DNA of 64,000 bases, taken from NCBI RefSeq assembly GCF_032854445.1, contig NC_088300.1, forward strand, positions 58,254,984 through 58,318,983, in the 5' to 3' direction. Origin of the DNA: Liolophura sinensis. Lineage: Eukaryota > Mollusca > Polyplacophora > Chitonida > Chitonidae. The position numbers and the translations under genes are program-made. The notes under the pieces were generated by a model, which saw only the letters and a list, made by a program, of their open reading frames with translations, was not told the origin of the DNA and did not search any database. Positions 11,736 to 22,300 of the stretch are shown here, piece after piece. How positions within the stretch are numbered: position 1 is the stretch's first letter; each line of letters begins with the position of its first letter.

Positions 11736-13037
11736 GTCCTTTCAGAGTTCGAAGAAGGTTTAATTATACTTTATTATTTCCATAAATATTGCACATTCCG
11801 TGTTTCCCTGGAATAACAAATATTGTATGATTTTGATAATATCTGTAGTGCCTATACACTTTAAAAGTTAAACACATTTGTTGTGACAGTACAGTTTAAG
11901 AGTTGAACACATTTATTGTGACGATACACTTTAAAAGCTGAAAACATTTGTATTTTGTTGTAGTGCATGTTTTATGATGAGTTCTGAAAAATTGGGACAC
12001 ATATGAAGAGAATATAAAAGGCTACAGTATGGGCAATAAAACACAGAACAACGACGAAAGTGTGACATTTGTAAAATGGAAGAAGCTTGAGGGGCAATAG
12101 ACAGTACACCAGACAAAAGTGACAGGTTTTATGCTGGCGAAAGGAACAGTTGTAATAAAGCAGCTGGATAAACCGAAAGCCAGGGGAGTACCACGTGCTT
12201 TTATTTTCCTTTAAATTTTGGATGTGAAGAGTATATCTTTCCAACATAAGAATCATAAAACCCTTATTTTTATAGGTAGTTTGCCTATTTAATGAGCAAA
12301 CACTGTTTTGTGTTTATAGAGGCTTGGAACGTAACACGTACGGATGTTATTTCCATCAGTATGAAGGGCAAGAATGGGCCTGCGTTTTGATGAACATGGA
12401 GTAAAGTATCACGACAACTATTTAAATTGGTATTGAACGGGAAAAGGCACGTAGGATATTAGACGGATTGTAATATCCAGTAAGACGAGCTGTCTACGTG
12501 ACAACAGTTGTGGATGTGTAGACGATGCACGAATAACATAATCTCACTTCCCACATCACAGTTTATTTCATTGAATTGAACCATGTTTATATTTTTCTGC
12601 TGTTCCTGTATGCCTTATCGTAACAGCCTGGAATCTATTCAATAGGACATTGAAAGAAAACTCCGGCACCATGTAATAGATACGTGGGTGTTGTAATCAG
12701 TGCGAGTTTTTGAGCCAAGGCTATAAATCTTCCTACATACTGAATGATACTGTTTGACTGAATGTGTTTTTCTTTTTTTTTTGTCATTTTTATAGTCTTC
12801 CTAGACATTTATTTTAACGTGTTTCATTTTGGGGTGGAAGTCGTAAGGCATGCAACATGTGCCATAATAAGATGGATAATTTCAGTTGTTACTTCCGTAA
12901 AAGGCAACGACAGTGCAGAGAGTCATAACATTAATTTCACATGCGATATTTGGAATTTAGTTTTAAGTGGATTTGTAATCTGCTCGATGATTGGATAATC
13001 CCGTCACAGCACGTCTGTTTACGGGGGTCTCAGAAGA
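11736..13037. other. Non-coding stretch
   Basis: No supported gene. Around 11850-11950 a short phrase (GACAGTACAGTTTAAGAGTTGAACAC and variants) repeats about three times. The rest is unremarkable. Confidence 0.5.
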
Positions 13038-13045
13038 TGACGTCA
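13038..13045 (+). promoter_or_regulatory. Candidate cAMP-response element TGACGTCA
   Basis: A perfect palindromic CRE, about 240 bp upstream of a TATA box. CREs are common in promoters of neuropeptide and hormone genes. Here it would fit control of the peptide precursor, but any 8-mer can occur by chance. Confidence 0.35.
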
Positions 13046-13284
13046 CATGAACTTTGATTACAGGTTTCATCATTGGTCAGCGCGGTTGTTCCAATTTTGA
13101 TGTGTTTACACGACCATTCAGATTTCTCCACCCGTAACTCGGGGCTCCTGAGCTGTCTGTGGGAAATCTAGCTGCCCTGCCCACGGGGCTCAGATGCGGC
13201 GTAAAGCAATCTACCACCCCCTGTCCCTTGTGATCTACGTTTACGCTTAATAGGTAGGTCTACTTGCTGTGCTAGGTGTATCTG

Positions 13285-13292
13285 TATAAATA
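13285..13292 (+). promoter_or_regulatory. TATA box candidate for the peptide-precursor gene
   Basis: TATAAATA lies about 30 bp upstream of a plausible start near 13315. From there sequence runs without interruption to a strong GTACGT donor at 13468. The next acceptor feeding a coding exon on this strand that I recognise is at 19340. Linking them is inference; it would mean a 5.9-kb first intron. Confidence 0.4.
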
Positions 13293-13314
13293 CAGACAGC
13301 ATCACACTCCGGTC

Positions 13315-13467
13315 TCTGAGTACTTTGCTGGAGTGACGGGTGTGGACTCCTCTCTTGACAGGTGCATTAAGAAAATTTTCATGTCCTAACGCTTTGTATT
13401 ACTGGACATTTCACTAGTGGCTAACGGAACTTTACAGGCTCAGGTTATCTTGATCGGCATTTTAGAG
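13315..13467 (+). other. Possible 5' non-coding exon of the peptide-precursor gene
   Basis: The segment runs from the inferred start downstream of the TATA box to a GAG|GTACGT donor. The next coding exon (ATG at 19345) sits only four bases after an acceptor, so at least one upstream non-coding exon must exist. This is the best candidate I see. A cDNA would settle it. Confidence 0.35.
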
Positions 13468-14257
13468 GTACGTATACAACACTTTTTTTCTTTTTCTTTT
13501 CTTAACATTTGTTAATTATATACGGGAACAAGATAGTCACTGGTGATGAATTTCGCGTTTTAGATGGAGTATGGTGTCCTGTATTTCTGTGTCCTAGTGG
13601 TACACACACCCTGGCCCGACATATACTCTGTCATGCAATGGGGCCGGGATTCGATCCCAACCTTCACCTTTTCCTGCGGCTGTAAGGAAATTGATATCCA
13701 TTTGTTGTAGGAGTGGTATGTTGTTACATAACATGAACTTAGTCATTATTTCACTTTATACGGATTTTAAAACAGAGAGGGAACGAAAAATATGTCATCA
13801 AAATTATCGTATTTTCTTTTATATCGGATCACCAAATAAGGCAAACTTTAGCAGAAGATTCGAAACAAAAGTAAAAATATTATGTCTTTTTTCATATCGA
13901 TATTGCAACCATTGAAACATGCGACATAAAACGACAGCACGCGTTTTCCTGTATTCCCATATGGTAAATACATGTGTAAGTTCACTACAACCGTCCATAT
14001 CTTAATCCATAAGTCTCTTTCTGCATGAAAGAAAGCACTTGGTGACAGGAACGTGTCATTCAGTGTATACCGGTTGTATAGAACGCGATCTTACCTGGTT
14101 TAATTTTTATTACATTTACTTTTTGACTGAACTAATCAATCCTCAGTTTATTGATGATGAGTCCAATCGATGAATCTGCGTTTCCGGCTTTGGGCATTTT
14201 CATCTTGGTTTTACTTCTAGCGTTCTCGCCGATAAAATTCTATTTATTTACCTATTT

Positions 14258-14350
14258 GATTGGTGTTTTTACGTCGCACTCAAGCATTAGTACGACCAGC
14301 ATTATGGTGGGAGAAAACCGGGCTCTGGAAACCTACGACCTTCTGCAGGC
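14258..14350 (-). repeat. Family B SINE fragment (reverse orientation)
   Basis: Reads GGTGTTTTTACGTCGCACTC then CGACCAGCATTATGGTGGGA on the plus strand, which is the reverse of the family B 3' half. The tRNA-like head is missing. Confidence 0.75.
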
Positions 14351-14791
14351 TACTGTCAGATTTGATGAAATTCAAAGTGCAACTGTGCGCAATACAAGAA
14401 TTGCGTAATCTGATTGATTTGTGCGTGAAAACTTCAAAGCGATTATGTTAGCAGACAACAGAATTGCCAACCTGTGTTATTATGCCTTTAATTAGTGTTA
14501 AGCTGTAGAAATCTCTGCTGATTATATGAACCTTGTTGTTTGGACGTGAAAACGGCGCAAACGACATTTTCGCTAATTATGCCCACAATCATCCTTTCAT
14601 GTTCCTATACAGATTGGAATTTGATCTGAACTTTAGCTGCGCTTGAGAATGTGGACGTAGCAAATTTCAAATGAACAGTTACAAAAAACCTATTTCTGAA
14701 GACACTTTTTTCAGTTACGTCAGCCTTTCAAATCAGACTACAGTGACTCGTTTTTAAACTCGATTTGGTGATAACTCATTCATAACGATTT

Positions 14792-14877
14792 AAAAAAAAC
14801 CGACCCAAGAGATTAGTTTTTTAAATCGAGTGTTAAATTTCTTTTTATCTAAGTCGACCTGAGTCGGTTTTTTTTTC
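14792..14877. repeat. Small foldback: AAAAAAAACCGACCC ... GAGTCGGTTTTTTTTT
   Basis: Terminal arms of about 15 bp are inverted copies of one another around a 55-bp centre that is itself partly self-complementary (TTTTTTAAATCGAG, TTAAATTT). It could be a tiny inverted-repeat element or a chance palindrome. Confidence 0.45.
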
Positions 14878-15333
14878 TTACGCCTGCCGTAAACATATTT
14901 GTTAGTCACAACATTACTTATTCGGTCGATAGACTGTAACTTAATTACAACTTTCCTCAGAATAGGGATCGTAAGAGTCATCACTGAAGGGAAGCAGTTC
15001 ACTTTTTTCGATTTATTAACGATTTCTTAGCGAATCAGTTGATTTTAAAAACTGAGTAAATGGGTTATTTCGCGTCATTGGCGACGATTTATCACACATG
15101 TAACTCGCAGCATCAGAAATCAACATTTGCATACCATCCTTTGGCAGAATAGATGTCCAAATACCCTTTGTTAGCAGCACTAAGTGGGCGCTAAGTCTGA
15201 AGCAAAGAAGCATGTTATGTATGGAGTATGTTTAATTTGAAGTTAATGACGAGCCGCTAGCAGTTTCCGTGATGAAGATATTTAAGGAACGAAATTAAAA
15301 TCAAATGTCGAAGCCAATGTCCTAAATTAGCAG

Positions 15334-15354
15334 GTATATATATATATAATATAT

Positions 15355-15423
<69 letters not shown>
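15334..15423. repeat. TA microsatellite
   Basis: About 90 bp of nearly pure TA dinucleotide with two AAT interruptions. Likely polymorphic, and prone to sequencing length error. Confidence 0.97.
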
Positions 15424-15425
<2 letters not shown>

Positions 15426-16029
15426 GATATGGCATTATTTTCGGACTAAGAGTTACAAATATTTAAGCCCAGTGTTAAGTCCAACAGGACACAGCTGTGA
15501 AAAGAAAAAACACGCAGATATTTTAAGAAACTTAGAATGAAGGTATTTGACGGAGCATCATGCACGGAACAGGCTAGATTCCGAATTCAAAACTTGTTGC
15601 GAAAGTTGTCACATAAATCCATTGAATGCAATGGCGTCGAATATTTGTGGTATGTAAGCGCTATGTCCAGGTATGTAAGGGCTATGTCCAGGAACTCACT
15701 CATTAAGAATTGATAATTTAAAAACTTCTTGCATTCGATAAACGCCACTCGCGAGTTGCGTTAAATTTATAGATATGATTCAGAACCGGAAAGAGCTTTT
15801 GGTAAATATAGAGTTTTTTCACGACATTGCACAGTGCTATGCTTAGGCGAACAGTTGTGAACAACGCTGGAAAACCTTTCATGACTTGTACATCGGTAAT
15901 TGGTGTGTTTAGAGTTGTCTTGCTCATTAATCAATTTATCAGTGCAATTACGCTTTGCACCGATTAGAGCAGTGTGCATACTCAGCTTGTGACAGGGTCG
16001 TCATAAGTGTGGTACATTTTCCTGTTATA

Positions 16030-16315
16030 CAGGATATGTCATCAAGTGGCAAAGATGACATATCACAGTATTAGTGTTACGAATGATGTTGGGCAATGCT
16101 AGTATTAGAGATGATGTTGGAGACTGCTAGTGTTAAAGATGATATTGCACAGTGCTAGTGTTAAAAATGATATTGCACACTACTAGTGTTAAAGATGATA
16201 TTGCACAGTACTAGTGTTAAAGATGGCATCGCTCTATTCTAGTGTTAAAGATGACATTGTACAGTGTAAAAATAGTATCTCACAGCATTTCTAATGAAGA
16301 ATAGCATCTCAAAGT
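16030..16315 (+). repeat. Degenerate ~28-bp tandem repeat
   Basis: The phrase CTAGTGTTAAAGATGATATTGCACAGTG recurs about ten times with substitutions and small indels. No long open frame is conserved. Confidence 0.85.
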
Positions 16316-17104
16316 GTTAGTGCCGTGGAGGAGGTGCTGTTGTGAAAGTGAACAGAACCGATCTGACAAAGTCACAGTCATTCAACGTAATGGACAACTG
16401 TACCCAAAACCTTTTCATTATTTGTTTCTAGAGTCAAATTACTTTCTTCATAAGAATTTCACTTATTTGTCTACGGAGCATTTGGAAACAGTTATTTTCT
16501 GTAAAATCATTTCTGATAAAATTTAGTGCACTCTCATCTTTAAGGCGTTCAGAATAAGTGAAAAACTTTTTTAATTTATGGTCTCAAAATCCGAAGTCAT
16601 CGGTAAGAAAAGAAACCTGAAAATAGTTTGAAATACGGTATACACAGTTCTATATTGTCTTTCATTTGAGACACACTTCATTTTATACATTATGTACACT
16701 TTAAGGAAGATGTGATAGTGTATGAACGACAACACATTACTGTAAAGAATATGACCATAGAGCGTGGGCTTTGTGGGTCATATTGATAATACATTTCTGC
16801 AATGACGTCACATATTTTTTTGTACACATTTAAATGTAGTTTACCTATGTGTTTGTGGATAAAAAGCATTAAATACTTACCCTGGGGATCAGAGAAAAGT
16901 GGGTGATACGTCATAGGAGACATACATTATTAATACGGTGCAATTTCAATGGAAAAATAAGGTATTTTCATTTATCCTTCTACTTGTACATTCTTTTACT
17001 TGTTTTTAAATTGAGTCGGGAAATACAGTTGCCAGGATTAAGTGTGATCTTTTAAGATCTTAGTGGTAGACCTCAGATATAGAGATGCCTCAAAAGCCAC
17101 ACAT

Positions 17105-17450
17105 TGACCATATCTTGAACCACCGGCCAGTTATTAGTACCCACCTAGCTGACCTTTCGGTGTGCAACACACCAGACCGACCTTGGAAACCAATGTGTGG
17201 ACACTAGTTGCCTTGGGCGAAACCAGTTGTTGACACTCACCTACATGTGTCACCCTTGGATCATTGTGTGAACATTTCATCAAGGGTAGTTGCCTTTTGG
17301 GGAACCAGGTGTTGACACCCACCAAGCTGACTATTTGATGTGCCACACATTGGACCCACCTTGGACAACTATGTGGACACCCTCGCTCTAGTTTATTCCG
17401 GAACCTGTTGACAGTAACTGACTTGTAACCCCACATTTTATGACACTTCA
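17105..17450. repeat. Degenerate long-unit tandem repeat
   Basis: CACCCACCTAGCTGACC near 17140 recurs as CACCCACCAAGCTGACT near 17317. Shared phrases such as TTGCCTT, AACCAG and GTTGACAC lie between, giving a composite unit of about 90 bp doubled to about 178 bp. The open frame on the minus strand here reflects the repeat. Confidence 0.65.
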
Positions 17451-17971
17451 TTATTCACACCACCCGCACACTTACAGTGAACGCATTGAGTCATCTGTTT
17501 ATTCAATATAGTTTATTGGTCTTTCCTTCAATGAGTCCTATATACATATGTGTTCACATAGCAATATCTAGATCCTTGTCGTCTTGTTGTCCTGATGATT
17601 CTATTGGGAACTCATAAAACTGCTTCCCGTCTGTATCAAGACAGTCCAAAGCTGGGAATCTTTTTCTTTCCTTTATTACGTCACAATCATTGTCAATGTA
17701 TGCTCATAAAGCATATGAAATACACACGCACTGCAACGTCACAGAAGAAACAATGTCTTTTACTGTCATTTTGGACCTTCTATGTAGTTCGGCCTCGAGT
17801 CTCCCATAACGTGGCATTATCATGGAAAGCCACATGTCTGGTGTGGAACTCAAGATATTCTACAATCCCTGTGCGACCCCAACATAATGCATGCGTAGGC
17901 AGAGACAAATGGGTTTCTTAATAGATTGGTATCTTCAGATGGTTAGTCTCATGGTGCTTTGCGATCGGTGT

Positions 17972-18006
17972 GGGGGTCGGGGATCGGGGGGAGGGGATAG
18001 GGGAGG
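17972..18006 (+). other. G-quadruplex-capable G-rich tract
   Basis: Five runs of four or more G separated by 1 to 3 bases (GGGGG, GGGG, GGGGGG, GGGG, GGGG), which fits the usual quadruplex rule. It lies in a region without recognised genes, inside the putative first intron of the peptide gene. Confidence 0.6.
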
Positions 18007-18009
18007 AGC

Positions 18010-19340
18010 CTCAGATTTCAATATACATGAAGTTGTTCGTGACTATAATTTGCTCTTTGAAATGCCCAATAGCCTGACTCACCAAGGCAATCCTTATAGG
18101 CAAACTCCACTTATATGTATCATGCTCATAACCCTGCTGGTTCCTTTTGTCAGACAAAATGTCGTCCTTCTCAGGGAAGGTTGTGTAAGTGGCGAGATCT
18201 TTGAATGCTAGAAATGACTTCTGAGCCTTTCATGGACAATAAACGTTGTTCTTAAACAGCAAAATAGCGTCAAAGAGCTTGGCCTCAGATCCTTTGGAAT
18301 AATGAACATTTTGTCCTCGTGTATCTGATGTAACGCCGGATTGAGGACTCTTGAAAGGAGTAGGGATTTACAGACGGAGGAATCCGGCACAAACAAGAGG
18401 TTTATGTTGCTCCAAGAACAGAGGAGAATGATTTAATAGATAAGCTGTTCGGAAATGATTAAAGGTTGTAACGATGCACTTCGTGAGAAACGAACGAAGC
18501 CATTAAAATCGACTCGCTGAGAAGGAATCCAGTCACGAGAGGTACAAAAACATTTGAAGTGATGTAATCCTGGAACCATATATTCATTATAGTGTGGGTG
18601 TACAACTGAGGGATTGGGTTAGTACAGTCGTTTGAAAAAGGCATACATATAGGCGATGAATATGTAATACGGAAGACACCAATAGAGTTTTAACCTATTC
18701 TCTGTTATGATATTTTTAGCATTTAATTGCCAGGAAAACAAGGTCATTGCAAAGCGGTTAAATCACCGATCAGTGCAGAAGACATATTTGTCCATTTCCC
18801 AAAACCATTGACATTCCAGTACCAATTTTATTATTTTATCACATACATTTTTTCTGTTATCTTGGTAGATGATTCTTGCTTTTTCAGTTCGCCATGTTTT
18901 AATGCTCTTCACATTTTTTCGCTCTATGTTAGAAATAACTCCTACATGGAACTTATAGGATACTGTCTGTTTAAAAAATATAAACAGAGTGACATATGAA
19001 GTTGAAACTTAAAGGTACATTTCACTGCCGTCACATATCTTTGACTGGTTTAAAAATCTGAAGCTGGTCTCATTTCAGTTGAATTTAATACTGTTGTTCT
19101 GCACTGGGATAAAAAAATTTCATCGTTCATGCTTTAGATAGCATTGCAGATGAATGCCCCGCTATCTTGCTTCTTGGGGAAGATTAGATTGCGTTAAATC
19201 AATTCCGTGTTGATATTCTGTTTTCAACCTTTTCTTATTATTAGACTCTCAGTCCTTTAGATTACCATGAGATATTTGCAACTATAAATAATGTAACATA
19301 ATGGAATTCAAATAGGCAACATGTTTCCGTCTCATTTCAG
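18010..19340. other. Putative intron / non-coding stretch before the peptide gene
   Basis: No supported exon until the acceptor CTCATTTCAG that ends at 19340. Only short chance frames are present. Confidence 0.5.
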
Positions 19341-19344
19341 AACG

Positions 19345-22300
19345 ATGGTGAGAAGCATGACGTCACTTTCCAGCGGTAGCGTTTTGACGGCAGTCTTGTT
19401 AGTGCTAATCATGTGTTTACTTCAACACAGTCACTCCCTTCCAACACATCCCAGAAAACCTGCCCAGCCAGGTGAGTTCGCAGCAAAAATCAGTCAAGTT
19501 CGGAGAAAAAGAAAACAATAAAATGAAACATATATGGAAGACTAGTACACCTTGTCCAGGAAAGTAGATTTATTTTTTAACACCTTTCCAAAAGAGTAGC
19601 ATGCTTTTAAAGATTGGGTTCGACAGTGGTTTGTTGGTACCTATGCATGCAGCGGGTGTCAAAGACGTCTCACTCATAATTTGCTTTGAATGAGTGAAAT
19701 ATTCCTGAGTATGGCTTAAAACTACAATGGAATTAATAAATTAATCAATAAATAAGGAGGTCTATGATGTGACCCCACTTCTCACAATATAATCAGTGTT
19801 ACAACTGCAATATAACCTGGTAAGGAAAACTCAGAAAAAAAAAGAGAAAAGAAAACAAGAAAAACGAAGTGTTTTCTTGGACTGTGTCAAATGGTTTTTT
19901 CAGTTGACATATACTGAAAGTTAATGTTTTCATTGCCTTTTTAATATGAACACAATATGGCTTAGAGACTTCCATTGATTGATTAGGTGTAAACACATTC
20001 TAACCGCAACTGAAAACCACATTTTACATACATGACGACTGTGGCCAGTTTTATGGTGGCTGGTGTATCTGATTCATTTTTATTGGTGTTTTACGCCGTA
20101 ATCAAGAATATTTCACTTATACAACGGCGGGCAGCATTATGGTAGGAGAAAACCGTGGCAGAGCTCGGCAGAGGGAAAACTCATAGCCATCCGCAGGTAA
20201 CTGCAGATCTTCCCACACAAGGCCGGAGAGGAAGTCAGCATGAGTTTGACTTGAATTCACAGCGACCGGTTTGGTGAGAGGCTGTGGGTTATTGCACCGC
20301 ATTGGCGTGCTAAACCCCTCAGCCACGGAGGCACATTATGGTGGATGAAACTGGGTATAATCCAATGGAAACCATCACTCTTTACCTGTGAGCTGGTAAC
20401 TTTCTGACTAAGAGCTGCTGCTGAAGCAGAGAAATGTAGTGTCGAATCTGTGCTGTCTTTGGACAGAGGCCTACATTGGGCGCAGCGAAAAAAACGCGTA
20501 CGGCATTAGCTAACATAAAATGGCCAGCTACAACATTTTCGTACACAACAAATCGCAAGACACTCGCAGGGGCCTTTTGATGCGACTATTCAGAATATAT
20601 CCAGACAAAAATCACGCCACAAACATTCGATCCACTCAACACATAAATATTTGTAAGGAAATGCCACCGTACACTTAATTCTAAGCTCACAAAGACTTAC
20701 ACATAGTTTGTATTCTATGACATCAATTATATAATATATGCTTCATGTAACTAAACAGTGTGACACATACATATTGAATGACATACCCATGTCGTACATG
20801 AAAAAGTTAAAGATTTTAATGTCTTGTACTATAATCAAGATATTGAAGCGATTTCAAACTGTTCCACGTACCCATCTGACTGAGTTGTTTTATAGTGGCG
20901 ACGAGATGTTGATCTTTTATGGTAGGGACACGTTACGAGTTGTGACAGTATTTACTGTGTTAAAGTCGTGTTGAGAAGGGAACGGTATGAACATGCACTA
21001 TATACATCAATTTACTCCGAACAAATTGGATTTGTGAGATACCATGAGGAAATTGTCAAAGAATGTTTTCGAACGGGTTTCGCCCATGGGGAGTTATGTC
21101 TCAATCGACTTTATAGAATTGCTCTTCCTGACACTTGTGACAGAAAGGGAGTGCTCGTTGAATAGACTTATGACGTCTTACTTGTCAAATTTACTAACGC
21201 ATACTCCACACTGTACTTATATTGGTTCTCAGTCAAAATTTTCTGAAAATTAGCATGGTCCATATTTCATCACCTCCACATATTTCGTATTCGTGTGGTC
21301 GTTTAAGGCAATCTGTGAACGCCATCTGGTGTATTTGATTAGTCCACTATCAACCACGCCTACACCGCGTGCTTATTGGAGGGAAGTGTACCCTAGGATT
21401 AAACCTGATACCACAAAATCGTCTATATCCCAAAGAGGATAGAATTTCCAACAGCCTTTAGAATAGCAATCAGAAAGTTGGCTTTTCTTGGAAATTGCCG
21501 TTTAGTTATATAGTGAACTTAAGCGGTTCTATACAGAGACGGAGAAACACTTTTTATGTCCTATTTCACAACGATTAATATGTAATGTCAGTTTACAGTT
21601 ATTTCGACGGGACAGGACTCTACTATTTTCGCCTTGGGACAGGAAGACCTAATTAATCCCCTGAAACAGCTATGGTTTAAAAAGCGACAACGTTTGTAAG
21701 ATTAATTTTCATTTATATCGGTGGCATTATTGTCCACGGTGTGAAACCCAAGCACACTGTACTACATGTATTAGCACACATTATATTACACCATGTGCCA
21801 CTCTTTGATAATGATGCACACAGTATTACATATATTATAGACTATTTCTTTCAGAGAGTCGTCTATATTCAGCTGACTCGCTACCAACATTGCCTGTGGT
21901 CAGTGACAAGGAACAACTTAAACTCTACACGTTGTTATGTTGGAAATTCACATTATTGCAAGGAAAATGAAGCCAGGACACTTTTTCTGATTCATAATGT
22001 TGAAGTCCATAAGCTCGGCTTCGACAACAAGAACCCATTGCCTCGGGTGACGTCATAGTTATTCTAAGACCAGTCTAAACTGCTATCGATTTTACTGTAA
22101 ATCCTGTTTTTGACACTGACATAATGGAAGTTGTTTTACACGTTTTAGTATAATACAACCTTAATAAATGAATTTAATATTATCTGTTGCAGTATATGAT
22201 CTCACGGCAGTATTGTTTTAAAGCTGGATGTTAGGAAATTTTATTATAAAAAACAATGTTGTCCATTTTATTTATTTATTTGATGGGTGTTTTACACCGT

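Noticed and set aside
13630-13670. tRNA-like B box GGGATTCGATCCCA
   Set aside because: No matching A box or cloverleaf upstream at the right distance; likely chance or repeat debris.
17134-17451. 105-codon minus-strand frame with WVQC/GYN-like repeats
   Set aside because: It coincides with a degenerate tandem repeat, which explains the openness.
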